DNA from: Lachnospiraceae bacterium
GTDB taxonomy: Bacteria > Bacillota > Clostridia > Lachnospirales > Lachnospiraceae
Length of the DNA: 11,430 bases
Reading direction: 5' to 3'
NCBI GenBank assembly: GCA_024699395.1
Contig: JAILPU010000067.1
Span: forward strand, 1 to 11,430
Positions 1 through 6,161 of the stretch are shown here, piece after piece. The notes beneath the pieces were generated by a model that had not been told where the DNA came from, did no database searches, and saw only the letters and a program-made list of their open reading frames with translations. The stretch's first letter is position 1, and every line of letters begins with the position of its first letter. Position numbers and translations under genes: made by a program.

Positions 1-90
1 AGTGACGAGGAAAGCAAAAATTCGAGAGTATGTGGTAGCGACGAGGAAAGCAAAAATTCGAGAGTCCGTGATGATTCGAGAGTCTGTGGT
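1..90 (+). repeat. In-frame 36-bp tandem repeat, 2.5 copies
   Basis: Unit 1 is 1-36 and unit 2 is 37-72; they match at 32 of 36 positions, including 26 identical bases in a row (4-29 and 40-65). A half unit at 73-90 matches the second half of unit 1 at 16 of 18 positions. The period is a multiple of three, so the array encodes a 12-residue peptide repeat rich in Asp, Glu, Ser and Lys with one Cys per full unit. More copies may lie upstream of the window. Confidence 0.9.
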
Positions 91-813
91 AAAAACGGGT
101 TGCATGCAAGTATGGTTGATTATGAGAACGTAAGCTGTGAAGCTTACTGTCATAACAAGTTTCTTGCGTTATTTACAGTGGCTGCGATTGCCCTCAATCT
201 TTTTATTTTTGTTTTCACCACCAGCACCATGGTGCCCAGATACTATATAACGCTGTTTATATTTATCCTTCCCATGATGGCAAAATATCTTACGGAAAGC
301 GGTGAGAAGTTTGCAAGGGATGCATATCTTGTGATATTCGGCGCATGTCTGTTGTTGGCTATGACCAAAACCGTTTACTCCTTTAAGACAGTTGACAAAA
401 ATGAAGCCAGAAAAGAAGTGGCAGCGTATCTGACCGAAAAAGGACTTGATTTCGGATATGCATTTTTTACGGATGCCAATATAATCACTGAATTGACTAA
501 CGGAAAAACTGAGATTGCAAATCTTTCAGGATTTTCAGAAAGTGGTGAGAGCGGTCATTTTTGTTATAAATATATATATACTCCGGAAATGTTTATGTGG
601 TCCAGTCCTTTTTGTTATTATGAAAATGGATACCATTCAGGAAATGCTTTCATATTGCTTCCCTCGGATTCATATGATTATAATGGGACTTTGTACTTGA
701 AAGAAGCTCTTGAGAGTGATTCTTCAGAGCATGAATCTGTGGCAGGATACGATATATATATTTTTGAATCCGTAGATGAAGCTTTGATAGAAAAAATATA
801 CGTGCAAGATTAG
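1..813 (+). CDS. C-terminal part of a multi-pass membrane protein, possibly GT39-like glycosyltransferase (5' end outside window)
   Basis: Frame 1 is open from the first base to the TAG at 811-813, so this is the last 270 residues of a longer protein. The ATG at 100 has no ribosome site and is an internal methionine. Fragment residues 1-30 are a 12-residue repeat (SDEESKNSRVCG twice, then a part copy). Three hydrophobic helices follow at about 54-76, 77-97 and 107-128, then a soluble tail of about 140 residues. The tail carries the phrase FTDANIITELTNG, which resembles, from memory, the C-terminal domain of Lachnospiraceae proteins annotated as glycosyltransferase family 39 or PMT-like. Membrane location is well supported. 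The glycosyltransferase assignment is a tentative inference because the catalytic N-terminal part is not present. Any polytopic membrane protein with an outer C-terminal domain would also fit. Confidence 0.6.
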   Translation, partial: SDEESKNSRVCGSDEESKNSRVRDDSRVCGKNGLHASMVDYENVSCEAYCHNKFLALFTVAAIALNLFIFVFTTSTMVPRYYITLFIFILPMMAKYLTESGEKFARDAYLVIFGACLLLAMTKTVYSFKTVDKNEARKEVAAYLTEKGLDFGYAFFTDANIITELTNGKTEIANLSGFSESGESGHFCYKYIYTPEMFMWSSPFCYYENGYHSGNAFILLPSDSYDYNGTLYLKEALESDSSEHESVAGYDIYIFESVDEALIEKIYVQD

Positions 814-833
814 CGTTTATCAGATTGATAACA

Positions 834-879
834 TGCAGTCACATATCCGTGATTGAAAAACGGCGGCATATGTACTGCA
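834..879. other. Imperfect hairpin between the membrane protein gene and nfo
   Basis: The arms 834-839 and 874-879 (TGCAGT/ACTGCA) continue through 841-846/868-873 (ACATAT/ATATGT) and 847-849/864-866 (CCG/CGG), with single-base bulges at C840 and C867 and a 14-base loop. This gives 15 base pairs starting 21 bases after the upstream stop codon. It could end transcription of the upstream gene, but no T-run follows, so it is not a standard intrinsic terminator. A processing or mRNA-stability hairpin is equally possible. Confidence 0.5.
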
Positions 880-934
880 AGATACCAATGGTGGGGAAAA
901 TCAGGTGATTTCACGTATCAATGTGGATTTAGAG

Positions 935-948
935 TCATAAATTTATGA
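935..948. promoter_or_regulatory. Perfect 14-bp palindrome upstream of nfo
   Basis: TCATAAATTTATGA reads the same on both strands. It lies 62 bases upstream of the nfo start codon in an AT-rich stretch where a promoter would be expected. Size and symmetry would suit a dimeric repressor, but no regulator can be named and AT-rich palindromes also arise by chance. Confidence 0.3.
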
Positions 949-970
949 GCTCCAATATAAATTGAATTAA

Positions 971-986
971 TTAGTAAACGTACTAA
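971..986. promoter_or_regulatory. Small dyad just before the nfo ribosome site
   Basis: TTAGTA (971-976) and TACTAA (981-986) are inverted copies around AACG. The dyad ends 13 bases before the AGGTG ribosome site and follows a possible -35 TTGAAT at 962-967. It could be an operator overlapping a weak nfo promoter; the -10 is not convincing, so this is a low-confidence regulatory candidate. Confidence 0.25.
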
Positions 987-1010
987 AAATAATAAAAGCA
1001 GGTGAACAAT

Positions 1011-1838
1011 ATGATTAATATAGGATGTCACCTCTCGACTTCGGGAGGTTTTCTCGCAATGGCAAAGCATGCCTCCGAACTGGGAGCGGATACCTTTGCG
1101 TTTTTTACAAGAAATCCCAGAGGAGGAGCTGCCAAGGAAGTGGATCCCGCCGATGCAGAGGCTATGATGGAGTATCTTAGAGAGCATAATTTTGGGAAAT
1201 TGGTTGCTCACGGAGCCTACACCATGAATATCTGCGCGGAAAAAATGAACGTGAGGGAATTCGCATGGCAGGCTCTTAAGGATGATATTAAAAGGATGGA
1301 AATGATTCCCGGTAATTACTATAATTTTCATCCCGGTTCCCATGTGGGACAGGGACCGGAGGTGGCCATTCCTTTGATAGCCCGGGCTTTAAATGAGGCG
1401 ATGATACCGGACCAGAGCACAACAGTTTTACTTGAATGTATGGCAGGAAAGGGCTCTGAGGTGGGAAGAAATTTTGAAGAGATTAGAGCCATTATTGATA
1501 AAGTTGAGAACAACGACAAATTGGGCGTGTGCATGGACAGCTGTCATATATGGGACGGCGGTTATGATATTGTGGGAGAACTTGACAAGGTTCTTTGGGA
1601 GTTTGATGATGTCATAGGTCTTGACAGACTTAAGGCTATTCATATTAACGATTCAATGAACGAGCTTGGAGCCGCAAAGGACAGACATGCTAAAATCGGT
1701 GAAGGAAAGATAGGTTTGGAGGGGTTGAAGGCATTTGCCACCCATCCGAAGCTGGCCGGAAAGCCCTTTATCCTTGAGACACCCAATGATGATGAGGGAT
1801 ACGCAAGAGAGATAGCCCTTATCAGAAGTTGGTTTTGA
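1011..1838 (+). CDS. nfo: Endonuclease IV (AP endonuclease, TIM-barrel zinc enzyme)
   Basis: This 275-residue protein matches endonuclease IV, the Zn-dependent enzyme of base-excision repair that nicks DNA 5' to abasic sites and trims damaged 3' ends. All nine expected zinc ligands are visible: H67, H107 (NFHPGSHVG), E142 (LECMAGKGSEVG), D176 and H179 (DSCHIWDGGYD), H211 (HINDS), D224 and H226 (DRHAKIGEG) and E256 (LETPND). The length is normal for the family. ATG 1011 is preferred over the in-frame GTG at 1002 because AGGTG at 1000-1004 lies six bases before it, and the GTG falls inside that ribosome site. The gene seems monocistronic, with 197 bases free upstream and the rnpB promoter downstream. 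Its last 17 codons and stop lie within the first unit of a tandem duplication. Confidence 0.95.
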   Translation: MINIGCHLSTSGGFLAMAKHASELGADTFAFFTRNPRGGAAKEVDPADAEAMMEYLREHNFGKLVAHGAYTMNICAEKMNVREFAWQALKDDIKRMEMIPGNYYNFHPGSHVGQGPEVAIPLIARALNEAMIPDQSTTVLLECMAGKGSEVGRNFEEIRAIIDKVENNDKLGVCMDSCHIWDGGYDIVGELDKVLWEFDDVIGLDRLKAIHINDSMNELGAAKDRHAKIGEGKIGLEGLKAFATHPKLAGKPFILETPNDDEGYAREIALIRSWF

Positions 1839-1904
1839 TTCCATAATGATGATGAGGGATTTAAACGAGAGAAAGCCCTTATCATTAGCAGGTTTTGGTT
1901 TCAT
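1785..1904 (+). repeat. 60-bp tandem duplication of the nfo 3' end
   Basis: Bases 1785-1844 and 1845-1904 align without gaps and match at 48 of 60 positions, with the first 16 bases identical. Unit 1 holds the last 17 codons of nfo, its TGA and six more bases. Unit 2 keeps the same reading frame, but the base matching the stop codon is changed so that TGA becomes TGG. Reading past the nfo stop would therefore add 29 codons up to TAA 1926-1928. Confidence 0.9.
1847..1902 (+). terminator. Hairpin in the duplicated nfo tail, possible nfo terminator
   Basis: The second repeat unit folds into a 12-bp stem, 1847-1858 with 1876-1887, containing two G-T pairs and a 17-base loop. It is followed by the T-rich but interrupted run GGTTTTGGTTT. 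The same arms in the first unit, inside the gene, pair over only about nine bases. It lies between the nfo stop and the rnpB -35, where a terminator is expected, but the T-run is weak. Confidence 0.4.
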
Positions 1905-1919
1905 ACAGATAAAGAAATC

Positions 1920-1948
1920 TTGAAATAATAAAAGACACAGTATATAAT
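1920..1948 (+). promoter_or_regulatory. rnpB promoter (vegetative sigma type)
   Basis: TTGAAA at 1920-1925 and TATAAT at 1943-1948 are separated by exactly 17 bases, close to the sigma-A consensus. Transcription would begin about seven bases after the -10, at 1955-1956, which is where the first helix (P1) of RNase P RNA starts. This agreement makes it the best-supported promoter in the window. Confidence 0.9.
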
Positions 1949-1955
1949 CTACAAA

Positions 1956-2292
1956 GTAAGCAGGACAGACAATCGCGGCCAGAAATGGGTGAGGAAAGTC
2001 CGGGCTTCGCAGGGCAGGATGCCGGATAACGTCCGGTGGAGGTGACTCTAAGGAAAGTGCAACAGAAATATACCGCCGGGGGCAACCTCGGTAAGGGTGG
2101 AATGGTGGTGTAAGAGACCACCGTTTGGCCGGTAACGGTCAAAGCCATGTAAACCCCATCCGAAGCAAGACCAAGCAGAGAGCTATAGGCCGGCCCGGCC
2201 TGCTTTCAGGTAGGTCGCTTGATGCGGGCGGTAACGTCCGTACTAGATAGATGATTGTCTAACAACAGAACCCGGCTTATCGTCCTGCTTAC
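1956..2292 (+). ncRNA. rnpB: RNase P RNA, bacterial type A
   Basis: This is the catalytic RNA of RNase P, which removes the 5' leader from tRNA precursors. The ends pair perfectly as helix P1: GTAAGCAGGAC (1956-1966) with GTCCTGCTTAC (2282-2292). Conserved blocks appear in order: GAGGAAAGTCC (1991-2001), GGAAAGTGCAACAGAAA (2052-2068) with ACCGCC soon after, GTAAGAGACCACC (2110-2122), GCAAGACCAA (2165-2174), and ACAGAACCCGGCTTATCG (2265-2282) before the 3' arm of P1. The length, about 337 bases, is typical. No T-run terminator follows; a ribosome site begins eight bases after P1 and a start codon 19 bases after it, so the 3' end is probably made by processing. Confidence 0.95.
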
Positions 2293-2311
2293 ATTAAAAC
2301 GGAGGGAACGG

Positions 2312-3064
2312 ATGAAGAAATATCTTATAATGTCTTTGTGCGTTCTTTTGCTTATCACGGGCTGTAGAAAACATGGCGATTCTTATGAGATTCAACACAA
2401 AAAGCCTGAGTATCCCGTATACAGAGTGGAATGCGATGACAGATTCGGAGTCGCATTCGGAATTTGCTATGAAGACAAAGAATATACCGTTACAGCCATG
2501 CATGTGACAAAAGGCAATCCGGCTTTGTTCATAGACTCGAAGGGTCATGAGATTGAGGCGGATATTTTTCATGCCCCTCAGATTGAAGCCAAGAAAGATG
2601 CCCTTGATTTGGATGGTACAGATGCTTTGAGTGAACTTGATGCGGATGAAAGAGTTGACGGGAGCCTGCAGGGGGATGTAACGAAAGCAGACAACGATGG
2701 CTCCATAGGTGCGACTGATAATGGCTCAGTGGATGTTGCCGTGTACGGTAAAACATTTGATGATATTCCTTTTTTTGAGGTGAGTCCTCTTGATTTTGAT
2801 AAACTCTTTCCCGGGGATGAGTGCTATTGCATTAATGACAAATCAGAGCGCATAAAAGGAAAGATAGAAGATAAAATAGTAGAAATAATTGATATGGGTA
2901 CCCAGATGACTCTGGCGGATCTTAAGGTGGGAGACGGCTTTTCCGGAGCTCCTGTATTGAATTCAAATGACAAAGTCGTTGGAATGGTGATTGGTTTTAA
3001 TGACGAGGGGCAATGTGCCATACTTCCCATCTCCATAATAATTGGATACCTTAAGGATTTGTAG
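2312..3064 (+). CDS. Lipoprotein with trypsin-like serine protease domain and acidic insert
   Basis: This 250-residue protein begins with a lipoprotein signal peptide (MKKYLIMSLCVLLLITGC), and C18 is the likely lipidated cysteine, so it should be anchored on the outer face of the membrane. The rest resembles a trypsin-fold (S1-like) peptidase: H64 in TAMHV, D141 in DVAVY and S211 in GFSGAPV form a plausible catalytic triad. Between His and Asp, residues about 93-140 are Asp-rich low-complexity sequence, likely a surface loop. The start at ATG 2312 is set by GGAGGG at 2301-2306 and by the signal peptide; the frame is open further upstream only into rnpB. The substrate is unknown. It may be expressed by readthrough from rnpB, and the COG0523 gene follows 49 bases later. 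The protease fold is inferred from motifs; loss of activity cannot be excluded. Confidence 0.8.
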   Translation: MKKYLIMSLCVLLLITGCRKHGDSYEIQHKKPEYPVYRVECDDRFGVAFGICYEDKEYTVTAMHVTKGNPALFIDSKGHEIEADIFHAPQIEAKKDALDLDGTDALSELDADERVDGSLQGDVTKADNDGSIGATDNGSVDVAVYGKTFDDIPFFEVSPLDFDKLFPGDECYCINDKSERIKGKIEDKIVEIIDMGTQMTLADLKVGDGFSGAPVLNSNDKVVGMVIGFNDEGQCAILPISIIIGYLKDL

Positions 3065-3069
3065 ATAAT
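3042..3069 (+). promoter_or_regulatory. Possible internal promoter before the COG0523 gene
   Basis: TTGGAT (3042-3047) and GATAAT (3064-3069) are 16 bases apart, straddling the stop codon of the lipoprotein gene and 45 bases before the next start. Each box matches the sigma-A consensus at four or five of six positions. I see no Zur- or Fur-like palindrome beside it. It would allow the metal genes to be expressed separately from rnpB. Confidence 0.3.
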
Positions 3070-3113
3070 TAATGGATCACATAATAACAAGCAACATGAA
3101 AGAAGGTAAAAAG

Positions 3114-4367
3114 ATGACCGATATTGATGTAGTATCAGGCTTTTTGGGAGCCGGAAAAACAACACTTATAAAGAAACTTTTAAAGGATGCCCTCTCCGGA
3201 ACAAAGACAGTTCTTATAGAAAATGAATTCGGTGAAATAGGTATCGACGGAGGCTTTCTGAAAGACTCCGGAATAGAGATAAAGGAGATGAACAGCGGAT
3301 GTATTTGCTGTTCCCTTGTGGGTGATTTCGGAACCTCTCTTAAGGAGGTTGTGGAGAAATATTCACCTGACAGAATCCTTATAGAGCCCTCGGGTGTGGG
3401 TAAGCTTTCCGATGTTTTGAAAGCTGTTGAAAATGTGGCTTCGGATATGAATGTAAGAGTCAACAGTGCGGTTGCTGTTGTTGATGCCACAAAGTGCAAA
3501 ATGTATATCAAGAATTTCGGTGAATTCTTTGTAAATCAGATTGAATATGCCGGAACCATTATACTTACAAGAACTGATAAGGCTTCCATGGAGAAGATTA
3601 ATGAATGTGTGAAACTTATAAGAGAGCACAATCAGAAGGCTACCATTATAACCACACATTTGGACAGCTTAGACGGTAAGGATGTATTAAAGACTATTGA
3701 GGGCGCTGACAAACTTGAGGATATGCTGGCAGAGATGCTTAAGGAGGAGGATGAGCACCGCCATCATCACCACGATGATGAGGAGTGCGGCTGTCATCAC
3801 CATGACCACGACGAGCACTGCCATCACGAACATGATGACGACGAGCATTGCCATCACCACGACCATGACGACGAGGAGTGCTGTCATCACCATGACCACG
3901 ATCATCACCATGATGATGATGAAGAGTGCTGTCACCACCATCACCATGATGACGATGAAGAGTGCTGCCACCATCACGATCACGAGCATCATCACGGTCA
4001 TGACGAAGAGTGCTGCCACCACCATGATCACGATCATGATCATGACCACGACTGCGGCTGTCATGACCATGACCATCATCACCATCATCATCATGCTGAC
4101 GAAGTGTTTACAAGCTGGGGAATGGAAACTCCCAACAAATATTCAAGAGAAGATTTGGAGCGTATACTCACAGCGCTTGACTCAGGTGAGTACGGTATGA
4201 TTTTGAGAGCAAAGGGTATGGTGGAATCTACCGACGGAACATGGATTTACTACGATTATGTACCCGAAGAGCAGGAGATAAGAACCGGTAAGCCCGAAGT
4301 AACGGGAAAAATCTGTGTTATCGGCTCCAAGCTTAATGAAGAGAAACTCAAGGAATTGTTTTCGTAA
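3114..4367 (+). CDS. COG0523 (CobW/G3E) GTPase, metallochaperone with giant His/Cys-rich linker
   Basis: This 417-residue protein is a COG0523 GTPase, a family of metal chaperones or insertases (CobW, YeiR, ZNG1). Residues 1-200 form the G domain: Walker A GFLGAGKTT (9-17), the metal-site motif GCICC (62-66), EPSG (91-94) and a TRTD G4 variant (152-155). Residues about 331-417 are the CobW C-terminal domain. Between them, about 211-329 is almost wholly His, Asp, Glu and Cys, with roughly 54 His and 14 Cys arranged as repeats like DDEECCHHHDHDHHH. That is very long for such linkers. ATG 3114 is chosen because AGAAGG at 3101-3106 sits seven bases before it and the protein then starts directly at the first strand; ATG 3072 would add 14 unconserved residues. 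Zinc is the likeliest metal, nickel or cobalt the alternatives. Confidence 0.9.
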   Translation: MTDIDVVSGFLGAGKTTLIKKLLKDALSGTKTVLIENEFGEIGIDGGFLKDSGIEIKEMNSGCICCSLVGDFGTSLKEVVEKYSPDRILIEPSGVGKLSDVLKAVENVASDMNVRVNSAVAVVDATKCKMYIKNFGEFFVNQIEYAGTIILTRTDKASMEKINECVKLIREHNQKATIITTHLDSLDGKDVLKTIEGADKLEDMLAEMLKEEDEHRHHHHDDEECGCHHHDHDEHCHHEHDDDEHCHHHDHDDEECCHHHDHDHHHDDDEECCHHHHHDDDEECCHHHDHEHHHGHDEECCHHHDHDHDHDHDCGCHDHDHHHHHHHADEVFTSWGMETPNKYSREDLERILTALDSGEYGMILRAKGMVESTDGTWIYYDYVPEEQEIRTGKPEVTGKICVIGSKLNEEKLKELFS

Positions 4368-4380
4368 AAAGAGGTAGGAA

Positions 4381-5310
4381 ATGAGACCTGTATATATGAT
4401 CAACGGCTTTTTGGAAGCCGGAAAAAGTGAATTTATAACATTTACTCTTGCACAGCCTTATTTTAAGATTAAAGGGAAAACCCTTCTTATTCTGTGCGAG
4501 GAGGGCGAGGTGGAGTACGATAAGTCTCTTCTTGAAAGCACCCGTACAGAGGTGGAAGTAATAGAAGACATGGAGGACTTTACTCCCGACAATCTTAATG
4601 CTCTTGATAAGAAACATAAGCCGGAACGTATAGTAATTGAATGGAACGGCATGTGGAATTATAAGGAGATGAAACTTCCCTGGTATTGGAAGTTGGAGCA
4701 GCAGATAACAGTTATCAACGGAGCTACATTTCCCGAGTATTACAATAATATGCGCTCACTTTTGGCAGAACAGATTAAAAAGAGTGAGATGATCATAGTA
4801 AACCGTTGCGATAATGTGGAGGATCTGGCGAGTTACAAGAGAAATCTCAAGGCAGTCAATCCCGGCGCAGAGGTAATTTTCGAGAATAAAGACGGAGAGA
4901 TCAATGAGATATTTGAGGACGACCTTCCCTTTGATCTCAATGCCGACGTGATTGAACTTGATGACAAAGGTTACGGAATCTTTTTCATAGATTCCATGGA
5001 CAGACCTGAGAGATATAACGGAAAAACAATTTCCTACAAGGCTCAGGTGTTGAAGAACAAGGATTTCGGAGAGGGATTTTTCGTTCCGGGACGTATGGCA
5101 ATGACCTGCTGTGCGGAGGATATGGCATTTTTAGGCTATGCCTGCAGGTATGATGACAGCGCTTTTTTAAAAGACGGAGAGTGGGTCAATGTGGTTGCCA
5201 AGGTTTCTGTGGAATTCAGGGCCGAATACGGACAGGAGGGACCGGTGCTTACCGCTGTTTCGGTTGAGAAAACCCAGGCTCCCAAGAATCCTGTGATAAG
5301 TTTTAATTAA
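4381..5310 (+). CDS. Divergent COG0523-like GTPase fused to a YcgQ/TIGR03943-like C-terminal domain
   Basis: The first part of this 309-residue protein resembles a COG0523 G domain: P-loop GFLEAGKS (9-16), VIEWNG (85-90) where EPSG is usual, and NRCD (141-144) as G4. The GCxCC metal motif is missing. Residues about 198-300 instead resemble the C-terminal domain of YcgQ/TIGR03943 proteins, with PGRMAMTCCAEDM (236-248) as the signature; its two cysteines may bind metal. In other Firmicutes that domain usually accompanies a predicted permease. The gene starts 13 bases after the preceding GTPase stop, with GAGGT before the ATG, so the two are surely co-transcribed. A role in metal transfer to or through the membrane is an inference. 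The C-terminal relationship is judged from remembered motifs, not from a search. Confidence 0.7.
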   Translation: MRPVYMINGFLEAGKSEFITFTLAQPYFKIKGKTLLILCEEGEVEYDKSLLESTRTEVEVIEDMEDFTPDNLNALDKKHKPERIVIEWNGMWNYKEMKLPWYWKLEQQITVINGATFPEYYNNMRSLLAEQIKKSEMIIVNRCDNVEDLASYKRNLKAVNPGAEVIFENKDGEINEIFEDDLPFDLNADVIELDDKGYGIFFIDSMDRPERYNGKTISYKAQVLKNKDFGEGFFVPGRMAMTCCAEDMAFLGYACRYDDSAFLKDGEWVNVVAKVSVEFRAEYGQEGPVLTAVSVEKTQAPKNPVISFN

Positions 5311-5322
5311 AATAAAACCTCT

Positions 5323-6147
5323 ATGAACAGCGAAGCATATTCATTTGTAAACTGGATATTTGTATTCTACTTTTACTGTTTTTTCGGATGGTGTTTTGAG
5401 TCTGCCTACGTTTCTGTTAAGGAAAAAAGACCCGTAAACCGAGGCTTTATGCGGGGACCGTTTCTCCCCATATATGGATGGGGCGGAGTTATCATGGTGG
5501 TCGCCGCATCACCTTTTCTTGATATGAACATATGCCTTCCCGGAAAGATAGCTCTCGTATTTGTATCGGGAGCTTTTTCCACCACAGTCATGGAATATGT
5601 TACGGGAATGCTGATGGAAGATCTTTTCAGGGTGAGATACTGGGATTATTCCAATCGTTTTTTGAATATTAAGGGCTATATCTGCTTAAGATCCACTCTT
5701 TGCTGGGGAGGGCTTACGGTGTTTTGTGCCTGCATTCTCCACGTTTATGTTGAGAGGCTAATGTATGCGATACCTGAGAGATGGCTTACGGTTATGGTCT
5801 TTGGACTGACGGTGGTAAATATCGGAGATTTCACACTGGCCTTCAGGGCGGCATTGGACATCAAAGATATCCTTATTATGTATGATGAGGCCAAAAACAA
5901 TATAGCCAGACTTAAGAAGAGGGTTGATGTTGTCATAGCATTTACCAATCAGGGCATTTCCGATGCGGTGGACAAAACCATTAAAAACGGTATGGAAGAC
6001 TTCGATGAAGCCTATGATAAGATAAATATTTCCCTGGGAAGAGCGAAAAAAAGGATCAGCTCTCTTATGAAAGCCAATCCTACAATGATATCCTCAAGAT
6101 ATTCGGAATCCCTGAAAAAACTTAGGGAACGGGTATTAAAAAAATAA
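5323..6147 (+). CDS. PF06541 (CmpB-like, putative ABC-transporter type IV) membrane protein
   Basis: This 274-residue protein has about five membrane helices (roughly 9-30, 50-68, 74-96, 124-143, 152-176) and a charged helical cytoplasmic tail (180-274). The motifs RGFMRGPFLPIYGWGG (40-55), EYVTGMLMED (91-100) with RYWDYS (105-110), and NIKGYICLRSTLCWG (115-129) match my recollection of the CmpB family (PF06541), common in Clostridia and of unproven function. It begins 12 bases after the preceding gene. No good ribosome site precedes ATG 5323, so translation may depend on coupling to the upstream gene. Placement behind two metal-chaperone-like proteins hints at a membrane partner for them. 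No ATP-binding subunit is present nearby, so calling it an ABC transporter permease would be unsafe. Confidence 0.8.
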   Translation: MNSEAYSFVNWIFVFYFYCFFGWCFESAYVSVKEKRPVNRGFMRGPFLPIYGWGGVIMVVAASPFLDMNICLPGKIALVFVSGAFSTTVMEYVTGMLMEDLFRVRYWDYSNRFLNIKGYICLRSTLCWGGLTVFCACILHVYVERLMYAIPERWLTVMVFGLTVVNIGDFTLAFRAALDIKDILIMYDEAKNNIARLKKRVDVVIAFTNQGISDAVDKTIKNGMEDFDEAYDKINISLGRAKKRISSLMKANPTMISSRYSESLKKLRERVLKK

Positions 6148-6161
6148 AGGAAAAAACCCGC

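Noticed and set aside
1..90. Repeated 36-bp units resembling the start of a CRISPR array
   Set aside because: The units follow one another with no unique spacers, and the frame stays open through them into a membrane protein, so this is a coding repeat.
100..813. A complete 237-residue protein starting at ATG 100
   Set aside because: There is no ribosome site before it and the same frame is open to base 1, so the start is internal to a longer gene.
1002..1010. GTG start for nfo
   Set aside because: The GTG is part of the AGGTG ribosome site for ATG 1011, and the extra residues (three) are not typical of the family.
2255..2311. TTG start for the lipoprotein within rnpB
   Set aside because: It lies inside the RNase P RNA and would bury the signal peptide; ATG 2312 has a strong ribosome site.
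3687..4200. Long open frames on both strands rich in Met, Val, Thr or Ile
   Set aside because: They are shadows of the CAT/CAC/GAT/GAC codon repeats encoding the His-rich linker, with no ribosome sites or natural composition.
6148..6161. Bidirectional terminator between the convergent genes
   Set aside because: Only 14 bases separate the stops and no convincing stem with a T-run could be drawn there.
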